Assembly (NCBI GenBank): GCA_963737555.1
Contig: CAVTTB010000009.1
Coordinates: 1 to 64,000 of the forward strand
Reading direction: 5' to 3'
DNA: 64,000 nt
Source of the DNA: JAHJQQ01 sp963737555
GTDB lineage: Bacteria > Pseudomonadota > Gammaproteobacteria > Thiohalobacterales > Thiohalobacteraceae
Under the pieces are notes generated by a model. The model had not been told where the DNA came from. It worked only from the letters and a program-made list of their open reading frames with translations, and ran no database searches. This document shows, in pieces, positions 37,482 through 45,689 of the stretch (its first letter is position 1; every line of letters starts with the position of its first letter). Position numbers and translations under genes: made by a program.

Positions 37482-38909
37482 ATGGCCGATCAGCGCATCA
37501 TTTCTGATGATTGGTCCAAGAACTGGCAAGCCAGCATTGCTATCAAAATTACGGCCTTAGTGCTGTGGGCCATCATCGTTGTGGTGTTTTTCGCTTCGTC
37601 AATCTTTCTCAGTGATATGAAACAACGGCTAGAGTCATCCTACAGTGACAAGGCCGACCAGATCATCTATCAAGTCGTAAAAAAATTGCAGTCCGATGGC
37701 AGGCCGAGTGACGTGGACGTTGAATCTTTTCTTGGTGGAATAATCGATCGTTACGATCTAACTGGGATACGCGTCGATGTTCAGGGGCGGCAGCTGTCAT
37801 CAGGTAGCATCGATGACAAAACAACTGTCATGCGGCGGGCGCTCGAGTTGGTTCATTCTGGTGTTGGCCCTGTTGACGTCGAGATATATCACCCGGAACT
37901 GGATGTTACAGTACTAACGCAGCGTAACCGTCTTGTCATGGTTTCTTTCATTGTCTTACTGGTCTTTGGTCTTTTCTTGACTTGGGTGATACGTACCATT
38001 GTGCATCGGCCTTTACAGCTATTGGTGAATGCGACGCAGGCTGTTTCAGAAGGTTGTCAGGATGCGCGATTGGATACGAAGAGTGAGGACGAATTCGGCC
38101 ATCTGTCAAGATTCTTTAACAAGATGCTTGATCGGCTCATGGATCAACAGAATGAGTTGCAATTGGCCGTCGATAGCGCGCAGGCCGCGAGTCGTGCAAA
38201 GAGCGCATTTCTGGCAAATATGAGCCACGAGTTGCGCACACCCTTGAACGCGATTATCGGCTATAGCGAGATGCTCAAAGAAGATGCTGATGCGCAGGGC
38301 GTCAGCGCCTGTATTCCAGACCTAAAACGAATCCATTCCGCGGGTACTCATCTACTGTCGATGATCAATAACGTGTTGGATCTATCCAAGATTGAGGCAG
38401 GTAAAATATCGCTGTCGCTGTGCCATTTCTCAATTGCCACGCTCATCGAAGATGTTGTCAACACGGTACAACCAACGCTGCGACGGAATGGCAACCGTCT
38501 TATTATCGAAGGAACGGAACGGTCGGGGGAAATGTACAGTGATGAGAGCAAGCTGCGTCAGTCTTTAATCAATCTGTTGGGCAACGCTGCGAAGTTTACC
38601 GATAAAGGAGTTGTCACGTTGTCAGTGTGGCGTGAAGCTGAGGCGGGTACAGAATGGATATGTTTTTCAGTCCACGATACTGGGATTGGAATTCCGCAGG
38701 ATCAGATTGCGCGGTTATTCACAGATTTTACTCAAGTCGATTCATCTACGACGCGTAAATACGGCGGCACTGGCCTGGGTTTGGCGATTAGTCGTCGGCT
38801 CTGTCAAAGGCTGGGTGGCGATATCAGTGTTGTAAGCGAGCTGGGTATGGGCTCAACTTTCGTCATTCGTGTGCCAGACAGGTATTCTCTGCAACAAGGC
38901 GATGAGTAA
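37482..38909 (+). CDS. Membrane sensor histidine kinase
   Basis: 475 aa from ATG 37482. Membrane helix (ITALVLWAIIVVVFFASSIF), periplasmic domain of about 110 residues, second helix (LVMVSFIVLLVFGLFLTWVI), HAMP, HisKA (NMSHELRTPLNAIIGYSEML, His about 255) and HATPase_c with NLLGNAAKFT and DTGIGIPQDQIARLF, GGTGLGLAIS. The periplasmic domain resembles that of the GGDEF-EAL protein at 21892 (a Q-V-x2-L then D-V-x-S-x-L pattern). Low-GC codon use like its two upstream neighbours. The likely target is the HD-GYP regulator 0.4 kb upstream. Confidence 0.92.
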   Translation: MADQRIISDDWSKNWQASIAIKITALVLWAIIVVVFFASSIFLSDMKQRLESSYSDKADQIIYQVVKKLQSDGRPSDVDVESFLGGIIDRYDLTGIRVDVQGRQLSSGSIDDKTTVMRRALELVHSGVGPVDVEIYHPELDVTVLTQRNRLVMVSFIVLLVFGLFLTWVIRTIVHRPLQLLVNATQAVSEGCQDARLDTKSEDEFGHLSRFFNKMLDRLMDQQNELQLAVDSAQAASRAKSAFLANMSHELRTPLNAIIGYSEMLKEDADAQGVSACIPDLKRIHSAGTHLLSMINNVLDLSKIEAGKISLSLCHFSIATLIEDVVNTVQPTLRRNGNRLIIEGTERSGEMYSDESKLRQSLINLLGNAAKFTDKGVVTLSVWREAEAGTEWICFSVHDTGIGIPQDQIARLFTDFTQVDSSTTRKYGGTGLGLAISRRLCQRLGGDISVVSELGMGSTFVIRVPDRYSLQQGDE

Positions 38910-38953
38910 ACTGCCCCCGAAGTGTCGGAGCGATAGTGTTGAAGCGTGGGATT

Positions 38954-39029
38954 TGGCGCCCCGAGCAGGAATCGAACCTGCGACCTACCGCTTAGGAGGC
39001 GGTTGCTCTATCCACTGGGCTACCGGGGC
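38954..39029 (-). tRNA. tRNA-Arg (CCT)
   Basis: 76 bases including an encoded CCA. Read on the minus strand it starts GCCCCGGTAGCCCAGTGGA, has anticodon stem ACCGC/GCGGT with loop CTCCTAA (anticodon CCT, codon AGG), T arm GCAGGTTCGATTCCTGC, and acceptor end CGGGGC-G-CCA. All four arms pair. Confidence 0.95.
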
Positions 39030-39041
39030 GGTGGACTAAAC

Positions 39042-39066
39042 AAAAAAGCCGGGACGCGCCCGGCTT
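39042..39066 (-). terminator. Rho-independent terminator between the two tRNA genes
   Basis: On the minus strand AAGCCGGG, a 5-base loop and CCCGGCTT form an 8-bp GC-rich stem followed by six T. It lies between the end of tRNA-Ala (39076) and the start of tRNA-Arg (39029), so it should end the tRNA-Ala transcript and leave tRNA-Arg to its own promoter or to readthrough. Confidence 0.85.
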
Positions 39067-39075
39067 CTGGGGAAA

Positions 39076-39151
39076 TGGTGGAGCGGAGGAGGATCGAACT
39101 CCCGACCTCTGCATTGCGAACGCAGCGCTCTCCCAGCTGAGCTACCGCCCC
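39076..39151 (-). tRNA. tRNA-Ala (CGC)
   Basis: 76 bases including encoded CCA. On the minus strand it starts GGGGCGGTAGCTCAGCTGG, with anticodon stem CTGCG/TGCAG and loop TTCGCAA (anticodon CGC, codon GCG), T arm GGGAGTTCGATCCTCC and acceptor end CCGCTCC-A-CCA. The G3-U70 wobble pair that identifies alanine tRNA is present. Confidence 0.95.
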
Positions 39152-39417
39152 ATACTTCTAAAATCAATTGGTTAGATTGGGCCTGTCACCCCATCAGCGC
39201 TTTGAACCTAGGCCGGATCACTCACTGGTGAGGCGGGTCAACCTGCGCATTTAGAGCCAGGTTGTAGGTGGGCGGTGACGGACGTGCGTGCCTGATCTAA
39301 TCAGGAGGCGGCGATTATACCCACAGCCTCGAAAGCGATAAAGACCTATCTGATGTTCCGTGCTGCGTCGTTGGCGATTCAATTCTCAGCGGGGCGTAAC
39401 TCCCACCCAGGCAGCGC
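39152..39417. other. Intergenic region upstream of tRNA-Ala
   Basis: 266 bases between tRNA-Ala and the end of ycgR. It should carry the tRNA-Ala promoter on the minus strand, but I see no confident -35/-10 pair. No open frame, tRNA or terminator was recognised. Confidence 0.4.
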
Positions 39418-40161
39418 TCAGTCGCGCACCTTGCGGCGCAGCATATCCCGTTCGAGTTGAGTGACGAGCCGTCGCAGCGCTTGTTCACTCCGTGGCTGGA
39501 TGTTACGGAATGCCGCGCCGATATGTTGGGTATGGTGTTGCGCATCTTGACGGACAAAACGGATTTCGATTTCGGTATGCAGTGATTCGCCTTTGGGCAA
39601 ATCGAGCGAGCAGATGTTGATGATCTGGCCGTGCGTGAATTTGACATGGGTATTGATGTTCGCGCCAAGTCCACCCATGGACAGGTCGGTCACCGTGCCG
39701 TCGGCCATCGCGGCCCCTTCGATGGGCATATGCACGGGCACGGCGAGGCTCATGCCAACGGGTACACGAAAATCGCTGCGGCGTTGCAGATAGGTTATCG
39801 ATGCCGGGAGAGGGCCATGATAAAAGGAAATGCCGCGCTGACTTTGACCAACTTCGATATGGCACGCAAAACTCAATTCGACACCGTGGCATTGGCAATG
39901 TACCCGTAACTGTCGGGCTTGGCAGGCCAGTGCGTGTCCCGCTTGTGGATTGAGTTCATCGAGGAGGATTAAGTTACGTTCCGTGTTAACATCGAGCAAG
40001 AGGCTGTTGAAAACCCCTTCATGTCCCGGTACACGTACGCTGAGCAATACCTTTTGATCGCGTATGCGCCGAAGCAGGTTGGCGATCTGCGGGGGATGGG
40101 TGATCTTTTCGGCTTTGCCTTGGTAATCGGTGGTTTGTGCTGGCGCCGTGTGTTCAGTCAT
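39418..40161 (-). CDS. ycgR: YcgR-type flagellar brake protein (PilZ)
   Basis: 247 aa. The N-terminal YcgR domain covers about 20-120 and the PilZ domain about 125-240, with RRSDFR (RxxxR, here QRRSDFRVPV) and DLSMGGLGAN (DxSxxG), the residues that bind cyclic di-GMP. YcgR slows the flagellar motor when cyclic di-GMP is high. It lies downstream of flgN in the same direction, 89 bases away, at the edge of the flagellar cluster, consistent with the many cyclic di-GMP enzymes in this window. Confidence 0.9.
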   Translation of the reverse strand: MTEHTAPAQTTDYQGKAEKITHPPQIANLLRRIRDQKVLLSVRVPGHEGVFNSLLLDVNTERNLILLDELNPQAGHALACQARQLRVHCQCHGVELSFACHIEVGQSQRGISFYHGPLPASITYLQRRSDFRVPVGMSLAVPVHMPIEGAAMADGTVTDLSMGGLGANINTHVKFTHGQIINICSLDLPKGESLHTEIEIRFVRQDAQHHTQHIGAAFRNIQPRSEQALRRLVTQLERDMLRRKVRD

Positions 40162-40250
40162 TGCCTATCCGCACTCAGGTTTGTGTCAGTGTTGAGACGG
40201 GATGATACGCATTGATGGCGGCAGAAGAAAATCAGATTGTTGCGCTGCGA

Positions 40251-40740
40251 TTATGCTTTGGCGAGGCTGCGCCCACTGTCGTGACCTGAGGTACTCGCGC
40301 CCGTTGGGTTGTACAGTGAAACCGGTGCCGATTCGCCGCGCAGGATGGAAAGCGCTTGCTGGGCATAGCGCCGGCTGGAGTCCAGGGTCGCGCCATTGAT
40401 GCGGTTTTGGTTTTGGCACTGCGCGAGACGGTCCAGCAACAACTGCCAGCCCCGTCGCAGTTGTCCGTGGTCGTCGCACCAATCGAGGCAGGCCTCGATG
40501 CCTCGCGCCGCATCACCAAAGCCGACGTGATCCAGAATCTGCTGTTTGCGGAGTTCCAGCGCCTCGAAGCTTTGCATCAGGTCATGCTTGTCGCCGACCA
40601 GACGTTCCAGGGCATCCACATCACGCTGTGTCAGAGCCTCGGTTTCGGCGGCCAATACCACGCTGAAGTTTTCCGGCGCAGTCATATTCTGCGCGGAGCA
40701 GGTCGTGCATTTGTTTTTGGCAGTGTTGACGGTCGCTCAT
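40251..40740 (-). CDS. flgN: FlgN, export chaperone for FlgK and FlgL (frame break near N terminus)
   Basis: Helical cytoplasmic chaperone. From ATG 40740 (MSDRQHCQKQMHDLLRAE) one extra base at about 40686 leads into MTAPENFSVVLAAETEALTQRD, giving 162 aa. Without correction only the 144-aa part from 40685 is readable. The LAAETEALTQRDVDALERLVGDK-type segment (about positions 25-47) is the family core. It starts 13 bases after flgM, the usual order. Confidence 0.82.
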
Positions 40741-40753
40741 CGGATTGGCGATG

Positions 40754-41077
40754 TTAGCTCATGTCACCGAGGGCCCGTTCCAGGCCCATCATTTTCTCAG
40801 CGATCCGGGCCGGGTTGATTTCGAAGCTGCCGTTCGCCAGGGCCTCTTTCACTGCGTTGACCTTTTGCGTGTCGACGACCGGCTGGTCGGCTATCTGCTT
40901 TTCCAGATGGCGAAGCTGCTGGGCTGCCGGGGTCAGGCTGACCTGATCGGCGGCCTGCGTCGGCGCGCTGGACTTCTCCGGAGCCTTTTCAGTATGCGTC
41001 GGGTTGCCCCCGCGCTGTGTACCCAGCTCGGATACCTGCGTCGAGGAAGGAGGAACATTATTGATATCTATGGCCAT
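40754..41077 (-). CDS. flgM: FlgM, anti-sigma-28 factor
   Basis: 107 aa. Starts MAIDINNV; the C-terminal half has DQVSLTPAAQQLRHLE, VNAVKEALANGSFEINPARIA (about 70-90) and AEKMMGLE, the sigma-28-binding region. FlgM holds FliA inactive until the hook is finished and it is secreted. A sigma-28-like promoter lies just upstream (41120-41146), which would make a feedback loop. Confidence 0.93.
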   Translation of the reverse strand: MAIDINNVPPSSTQVSELGTQRGGNPTHTEKAPEKSSAPTQAADQVSLTPAAQQLRHLEKQIADQPVVDTQKVNAVKEALANGSFEINPARIAEKMMGLERALGDMS

Positions 41078-41119
41078 TCTAGTCTCCCTGGGGTTGCCAG
41101 TGTGATCGTCATGTTTTCT

Positions 41120-41146
41120 ATATCGTCTATTACTTCAATAACTTTA
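41120..41146 (-). promoter_or_regulatory. Sigma-28 (FliA) type promoter for flgM
   Basis: On the minus strand TAAAGTTA, then GACGATAT, with exactly 15 bases between the TAAA and GACGATAT boxes. The consensus is TAAA-N15-GCCGATAA, so the first box is nearly perfect and the second matches 6 of 8. It ends 43 bases upstream of the flgM start. Confidence 0.7.
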
Positions 41147-41168
41147 ACGTCTTTTTCTGGGGCTGGGG

Positions 41169-41894
41169 TCAAAGCGTCACTTTTACGACGCTTGCTGAAA
41201 CCACCCAACCTTCCACGATCCGTTGCGAGTTCAGGGCACGTACCCGAACGCGGTCGCCCCGGGCGCCATCATTGACCGCCTCACCCAGCATTTCCACCTG
41301 GATCGGTCCCTGGCTGTTGACCAGCGTCACCCGGTCGCCGCGACGGATCAGCCGCGGTGCCTTGAGCATAGAAGGTGTCAGTACGGTGCCGGTGGGCAGG
41401 GCGCGCAGTGTGGCCATGCCCTGAATTTCATCCGCACTCTGGAGATGACCATGACCGAGGTCGGTGAGCTTGGTTTCGACGCTTTGGACGTCGGTCGGGG
41501 CCAAGCTCGTGCCCCGTGCCAGGCTCCGGGTCGTGATCAGGGCAGGGCCATAAACTTCAATCTCGGCAGTGACATAGATTTTCCAGTTGGCCGTATCCGG
41601 GCAACTGACTTCAACGCTGGTGTGGCCTGTGAGACGCGCGCCATTGGGTTGAGATGCCTGCAATGGCTGCGTGCAGCGCGTCAGGCGCAGGCGCGGATCG
41701 AGGCGGCCAACGCTGATGTCGATGCGTCCGCTGTGCTGATCACGGGTGGCCTGTTCGAGGAAGGACTGGGCGGCCGCCACGATATCCGCCGGTGGGTGGA
41801 TCGCAGTATCGGCCTGCGCCGGGCCAATACCCAGGCTGCCTATCAGCAACAATAAGCCAGGGGTACTCAGCAAGGTGCGGATCATCGTCATCAT
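41169..41894 (-). CDS. flgA: FlgA, P-ring assembly chaperone
   Basis: 241 aa from ATG 41894, which has GGAG 6 bases upstream; a longer open frame to 42002 lacks a ribosome site. Signal peptide ends at about residue 24 (GIGPAQA). The SAF domain (ITTRSLARGTSLAPTDV) and the C-terminal beta domain ending VSASVVKVTL match the family. FlgA helps FlgI form the P ring. It is first of the flgA-flgM-flgN set on the minus strand. Confidence 0.92.
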   Translation of the reverse strand: MMTMIRTLLSTPGLLLLIGSLGIGPAQADTAIHPPADIVAAAQSFLEQATRDQHSGRIDISVGRLDPRLRLTRCTQPLQASQPNGARLTGHTSVEVSCPDTANWKIYVTAEIEVYGPALITTRSLARGTSLAPTDVQSVETKLTDLGHGHLQSADEIQGMATLRALPTGTVLTPSMLKAPRLIRRGDRVTLVNSQGPIQVEMLGEAVNDGARGDRVRVRALNSQRIVEGWVVSASVVKVTL

Positions 41895-41955
41895 TACGCT
41901 CCAGATCACGTCTGCAAGATGAAAATGCAATTGCTGTGCCGTTCGTTTCCATCGA

Positions 41956-41982
41956 TAAAGTAACGGGGGCTCACGCCGATAG
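41956..41982 (+). promoter_or_regulatory. Sigma-28 (FliA) type promoter for cheV
   Basis: TAAAGTAA at 41956-41963 and GCCGATAG at 41975-41982, with 15 bases between TAAA and GCCGATA. Only the last base of the second box differs from the TAAA-N15-GCCGATAA consensus. The cheV ATG is 45 bases downstream. Confidence 0.85.
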
Positions 41983-42027
41983 CACAGCAGGACGTCGAGC
42001 AACCTTTACCGGGCAGGAGAACAAAAG

Positions 42028-42984
42028 ATGAGCAGCGTATTGGCGAGCGTCGACCAGCGTACCCAACTTGCAGGCCACAACCGCCTGGAAATATTGATGT
42101 TCCGCCTGGACAACAAACAGCGGTTCGGACTCAATGTGTTTAAAATTCAGGAAGTCATCCAATGCCCGCCGCTGACCGCGTTGCCGCATTCACATCCAGT
42201 GGTGCGCGGCATTGCCAATATGCGCGGCAAAACCATTCCGGTACTCGATCTGGCCAAGGCCATCGGCCGCCGCCCGCTGGAAGACACCGCGGGCCACTTC
42301 GTCATTATCACGGAGTTCAATCGTTCGGTGCAGGGTTTCCTGGTCAAAATGGTCGATCGCATCATCAATATGAATTGGGAACAGATCTTGCCTCCGCCCA
42401 AGGGGACGGGACGGGACAGCTACTTGACCGCCGTCACCGATGTCGAGGGTGAATTGGTCGAGATCATCGATGTGGAAAAGGTGTTGTTCGAAGTCATCGG
42501 TATGAATGAAAGCATCTCCAGTGAGGTTCTGGCCGATGCCGCCGAAGCGCAGCACGATAGGGATTTCGAACATCGTCCGCACGTCCTCGTTGCGGATGAC
42601 TCCATGGTCGCGCGGAATCAGATCAAGCGCACATTGGATCAGCTGGGCATTGAATCGACGTTGGCGACCGACGGTAGAAAGGCCTTGGATATGCTGGAAC
42701 ATTGGGCCGAGCAGGAGCCGGAAAAGCTGCGCAATCTCACCATGCTCATCTCCGACGTGGAAATGCCGGAAATGGACGGTTATACGCTGACGACGCGCAT
42801 GCGCGCGGATGCGCGACTGAAAGACACCTTCGTTCTGCTGCACACCTCGCTGAGCGGGGTATTCAATAACGCCATGGTGGAGAAGGTCGGTGCCAATCAA
42901 TTCATCGCCAAATTCAAACCAGACCTGCTGGCGTCCGCGGTCATGCAGCAGGTCAAAGCCAAACAGCAGCAACTGGGTGGGTGA
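42028..42984 (+). CDS. cheV: CheV, chemotaxis coupling protein with receiver domain
   Basis: 318 aa. The CheW domain covers about 18-165 (LMFRLDNKQRFGLNVFKI, HPVVRGIANMRGKTIPVLDL), the receiver domain about 185-310 with VADDSMVARN, the phosphoacceptor aspartate in LISDVEMPEMDGYT, and the lysine in FIAKFKPD. CheV links receptors to CheA and helps adaptation. ATG 42028 follows a GGCAGGAG-type ribosome site. It is followed by cheR. Confidence 0.93.
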   Translation: MSSVLASVDQRTQLAGHNRLEILMFRLDNKQRFGLNVFKIQEVIQCPPLTALPHSHPVVRGIANMRGKTIPVLDLAKAIGRRPLEDTAGHFVIITEFNRSVQGFLVKMVDRIINMNWEQILPPPKGTGRDSYLTAVTDVEGELVEIIDVEKVLFEVIGMNESISSEVLADAAEAQHDRDFEHRPHVLVADDSMVARNQIKRTLDQLGIESTLATDGRKALDMLEHWAEQEPEKLRNLTMLISDVEMPEMDGYTLTTRMRADARLKDTFVLLHTSLSGVFNNAMVEKVGANQFIAKFKPDLLASAVMQQVKAKQQQLGG

Positions 42985-43093
42985 ACGTTTGATGCGCGCT
43001 TGTCTATCCACAGTCATTAACGTTATGCCCGCTGTGCGGGGCAGATAGGAGTCCCGCCGCCGCACCGGCGAACCGGGGAGAAGGAATAGCAGT

Positions 43094-43997
43094 TTGACGC
43101 GCGCAGCACTCTCCACCCAGGATTACGAGGCATTTCGGGTTTTTCTTGAAGAGGCCTGCGGCATCGTGCTGGGCGAAAACAAGCATTACCTGGTGGTCAG
43201 CCGACTGGGACGTCTGATGGCCGACGAGGGCGTCGCGACGCTGGGTGACTTGGTTTCACATCTACGCCAGGACAGCAATCGCGTCTTGCGCGAGCGCATC
43301 GTGGAGGCGATGACCACTAACGAGACGTTCTGGTTTCGTGACACCTTCCCCTATGACATTCTCAAGAGTCTGATTCTGCCGGAACTCGTGGAACGCCGCG
43401 TGCGTTCGCCGCGCATTTGGTCGGCGGCCTGCTCGACCGGTCAGGAGCCGTATTCCATCAGTATGATTGTCCAGGAATACCTGGCCAGCCGCCCCGGCAG
43501 TTTGAGCTGATGTGCAAATCCACGCCACGGATATATCGCCGACCATCCTGAAGGAGGCGAAAGACGCCAGCTACGATCATCTGGCTTTGGCTCGCGGCCT
43601 GTCTGCGGAACGCAAGCAGAAATATTTCGTCCAGGTGCGCGACAACCAATGGCAAGCGCGCCCAGAGATTAGTAAGCGGGTGCGTTTCAGTCAGACCAAT
43701 CTATTGCAGAGCTATAGTTTGCTGGGCCGTTTCGATGTCATTTTCTGCCGCAATGTCTTGATCTATTTCTCCAGTGAATCCAAGGCGGATATCCTGGCGC
43801 GGATGGCGCGGATATTGAACCCCGGTGGCTACCTGTTCCTGGGCTCATCCGAATCCATCACGCAGTATTCGGATGAATTCGAGATGGTGCGTTGCCCGCG
43901 CGGCTCGGTATACCGCGTGAAGAGCGACTTGCCTGCGCGTCCCAGATCTTCATCACCGCGGCCAGCGCCGCGCCTACCCCCCGGCGGCAAACGCTAG
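43094..43997 (+). CDS. cheR: CheR, chemoreceptor methyltransferase (frameshifted)
   Basis: S-adenosylmethionine-dependent methyltransferase acting on receptor glutamates. TTG 43094 has an AAGGA ribosome site. First part: the N-terminal helical domain and ETFWFRD plus SAACSTGQEPYSI. Second part: HATDISPTIL, FDVIFCRNVLIYF, and LFLGSSES. An extra T at about 43508 creates a TGA between them. Without it the protein is 300 aa. A proline/serine-rich tail ends the protein. The order cheV-cheR-flgB is common in gammaproteobacteria. Confidence 0.9.
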
Positions 43998-44097
43998 GGA
44001 CAGCTTGCCACCTAGCGGCGGAATTTTGCCGCTTGCGGGAGATTCGCATTCTCCATAGATAAGGTACGCGCAGCCCGAATGCGGGCTTGCGCGGTAC

Positions 44098-44112
44098 TGG
44101 CACGACCGTTGC
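44098..44112 (+). promoter_or_regulatory. Sigma-54 (RpoN) promoter for the flgB operon
   Basis: TGGCACGACCGTTGC is an exact TGGCAC-N5-TTGC, the -24/-12 consensus of sigma-54 promoters. It is 38 bases upstream of the flgB ATG. It implies control by an FleQ/FleR-type activator, which is not in this window. Confidence 0.9.
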
Positions 44113-44150
44113 TTAGGTCATGGCTAAAGACTCTCAAGTTCGAGGTTGCC

Positions 44151-44549
44151 ATGCCGCTAAGCATCGATTCCGCCCTGGGCCCCATGCCCGATGCCCTGAT
44201 TCTCCGGGGGCGTCGTTCCGAAGTGATCGCGTCAAATCTGGCGAATGCCGATACGCCGAATTTCAAAGCGCGCGATTTCGATTTCCAAACCATGATGAAC
44301 AAGGCGCGCTCTGAACAGGTCGCGCTCAACACCACGCATGCCAGCCACATTGCAATGAACGGCGCCGGCGGTATCGGTGGTGCGCCGCTGCAATACCGCG
44401 TTCCCAATCAGCCGTCACTCGATGGTAATTCTGTCGACTTGCAAGTCGAACAAGCCGCGTTCGCTGAAAATGCCGTGAACTACGAGGCGACGCTGACCTT
44501 TCTGACCAGTCGCATCAAAGGCCTGATGACGGCCATCCGGGGAGATTGA
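44151..44549 (+). CDS. flgB: FlgB, flagellar proximal rod protein
   Basis: 132 aa from ATG 44151. The N-terminal rod signature RSEVIASNLANADTPNFKARD and the C-terminal VNYEATLTFLTSRIKGL are visible. FlgB is part of the proximal rod. It is the first gene of the flg operon and ends 2 bases before flgC. Confidence 0.95.
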   Translation: MPLSIDSALGPMPDALILRGRRSEVIASNLANADTPNFKARDFDFQTMMNKARSEQVALNTTHASHIAMNGAGGIGGAPLQYRVPNQPSLDGNSVDLQVEQAAFAENAVNYEATLTFLTSRIKGLMTAIRGD

Positions 44550-44551
44550 TC

Positions 44552-44973
44552 ATGTCCCTCTTTAATATTTTCGAAATCGCCGGTTCGGCCATGAGCGCGC
44601 AAAGCGTGCGGCTGAACACCACGGCCAGCAATCTGGCGAACGCGGAAACAGTCGGTAGCTACCGAAGAAACCACCTATCGCGCCCGCCAACCGGTGTTTG
44701 CCGCCATGCTCAAGGCCATGCACGGCGAGAGCGAGGCAACGGGATCTGGCGTGCGCGTGCTGGGTATCACCGAGGACCAGGCGCCGCTAGCAGCAGCGTT
44801 ATGCGCCGGACAATCCGCTGGCGAATGCCGAAGGTTATGTCTTCATGCCGAATGTGAATCCGGTGGATGAAATGGTGAACATGATTTCAGCCTCGCGCAG
44901 TTATCAGAACAACGTCGAGGTCTTGAATACGTCGAAACAAATGCTACTGGCCACGTTGCGGCTGGGGCAGTAA
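44552..44973 (+). CDS. flgC: FlgC, flagellar proximal rod protein (two frame breaks)
   Basis: Starts MSLFNIFEIAGSAMSAQ with TTASNLANAETV. Extra bases at about 44660 (GGTAGC-T-ACC) and 44790 (CCGCTA-G-CAG) break the frame. Removing them gives 139 aa, the normal length, with TEETTYRARQPVFAAML, then APDNPLANAEGYVFMPN, ending SKQMLLATLRLGQ. It fits between flgB and flgD in the standard order. Confidence 0.88.
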
Positions 44974-44994
44974 GAAGCAAGGAGGTAGGCGGTC

Positions 44995-45674
44995 ATGGTG
45001 GCTTCGATAGACAGTAGCACGCTCAGTTCGCTGGGGTTGCGTTCGACGCAGGATTCGCAGGCGAGTGTGTGATGAAAATGCGCTCGGTCAGGATGCGTTT
45101 CTGAAGTTGATGGTTGCGCAGTTACAGCAATCAGGATCCGATGAAGCCCATGGAAAACGGCGAATTCCTGACTCAGATCGCGCAGTTCAGCCAGGTGACG
45201 GGCATCCAGGATTTACAGAAATCCTTCGATTCACTCAGTTCATCGTTGGTATCGAACCAGGCGTTGCAGGCGGCCTCACTGGTGGGACGCGACGTGTTGG
45301 CGCCGACGGGTCTGGGTGTACTGGAGTCCGGTCAGTCCGTCCGCGGCAGTGTGGAATTGTCATCCGCCAGTCCGAGGGTGGCGGTGAATATCTATGACAG
45401 CGCCGGTCAGAAAGTCCGCGGGCTGGAATTGGGCAGTCAGGCGTCGGGCGAGGTGATGTATCAGTGGGATGGTCTGCGCGACGACGGCACCTATGCGCCG
45501 CCGGGCACCTATCTGATCACCGCCGAGGCCGAATTCAACGGTGTCAACGAGGCCGTCGAGGCCTTGGTCGTCAATCGGGTCGATGGAGTCACTCTGGGCA
45601 ATGCCGGCAGTCTGATGCTGGATCTGGCCGGTGTCGGTCCGCTGGATTTCAAACAGGTTAAACAGATTCTCTGA
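44995..45674 (+). CDS. flgD: FlgD, hook-cap assembly scaffold (two frame breaks)
   Basis: ATG 44995 follows a full AAGGAGG ribosome site (44979-44985). The N terminus is MVASIDSSTLSSLGL. Extra bases at about 45070 (producing a TGA) and 45128 interrupt the conserved DAFLKLMVAQLQNQDPM segment. The rest (FLTQIAQFSQVTGIQDL, VYIDSAG-type beta domain, GLRDDGTYAPPGTY) runs to 45674. Corrected length is 225 aa. FlgD caps the growing hook. Confidence 0.9.
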
Positions 45675-45689
45675 CGAGGAGGGCAACAC

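Noticed and set aside
43020..43060. CCCGC-TGT-GCGGG hairpin between cheV and cheR
   Set aside because: Short stem with no T run; no evidence that it ends or regulates transcription.
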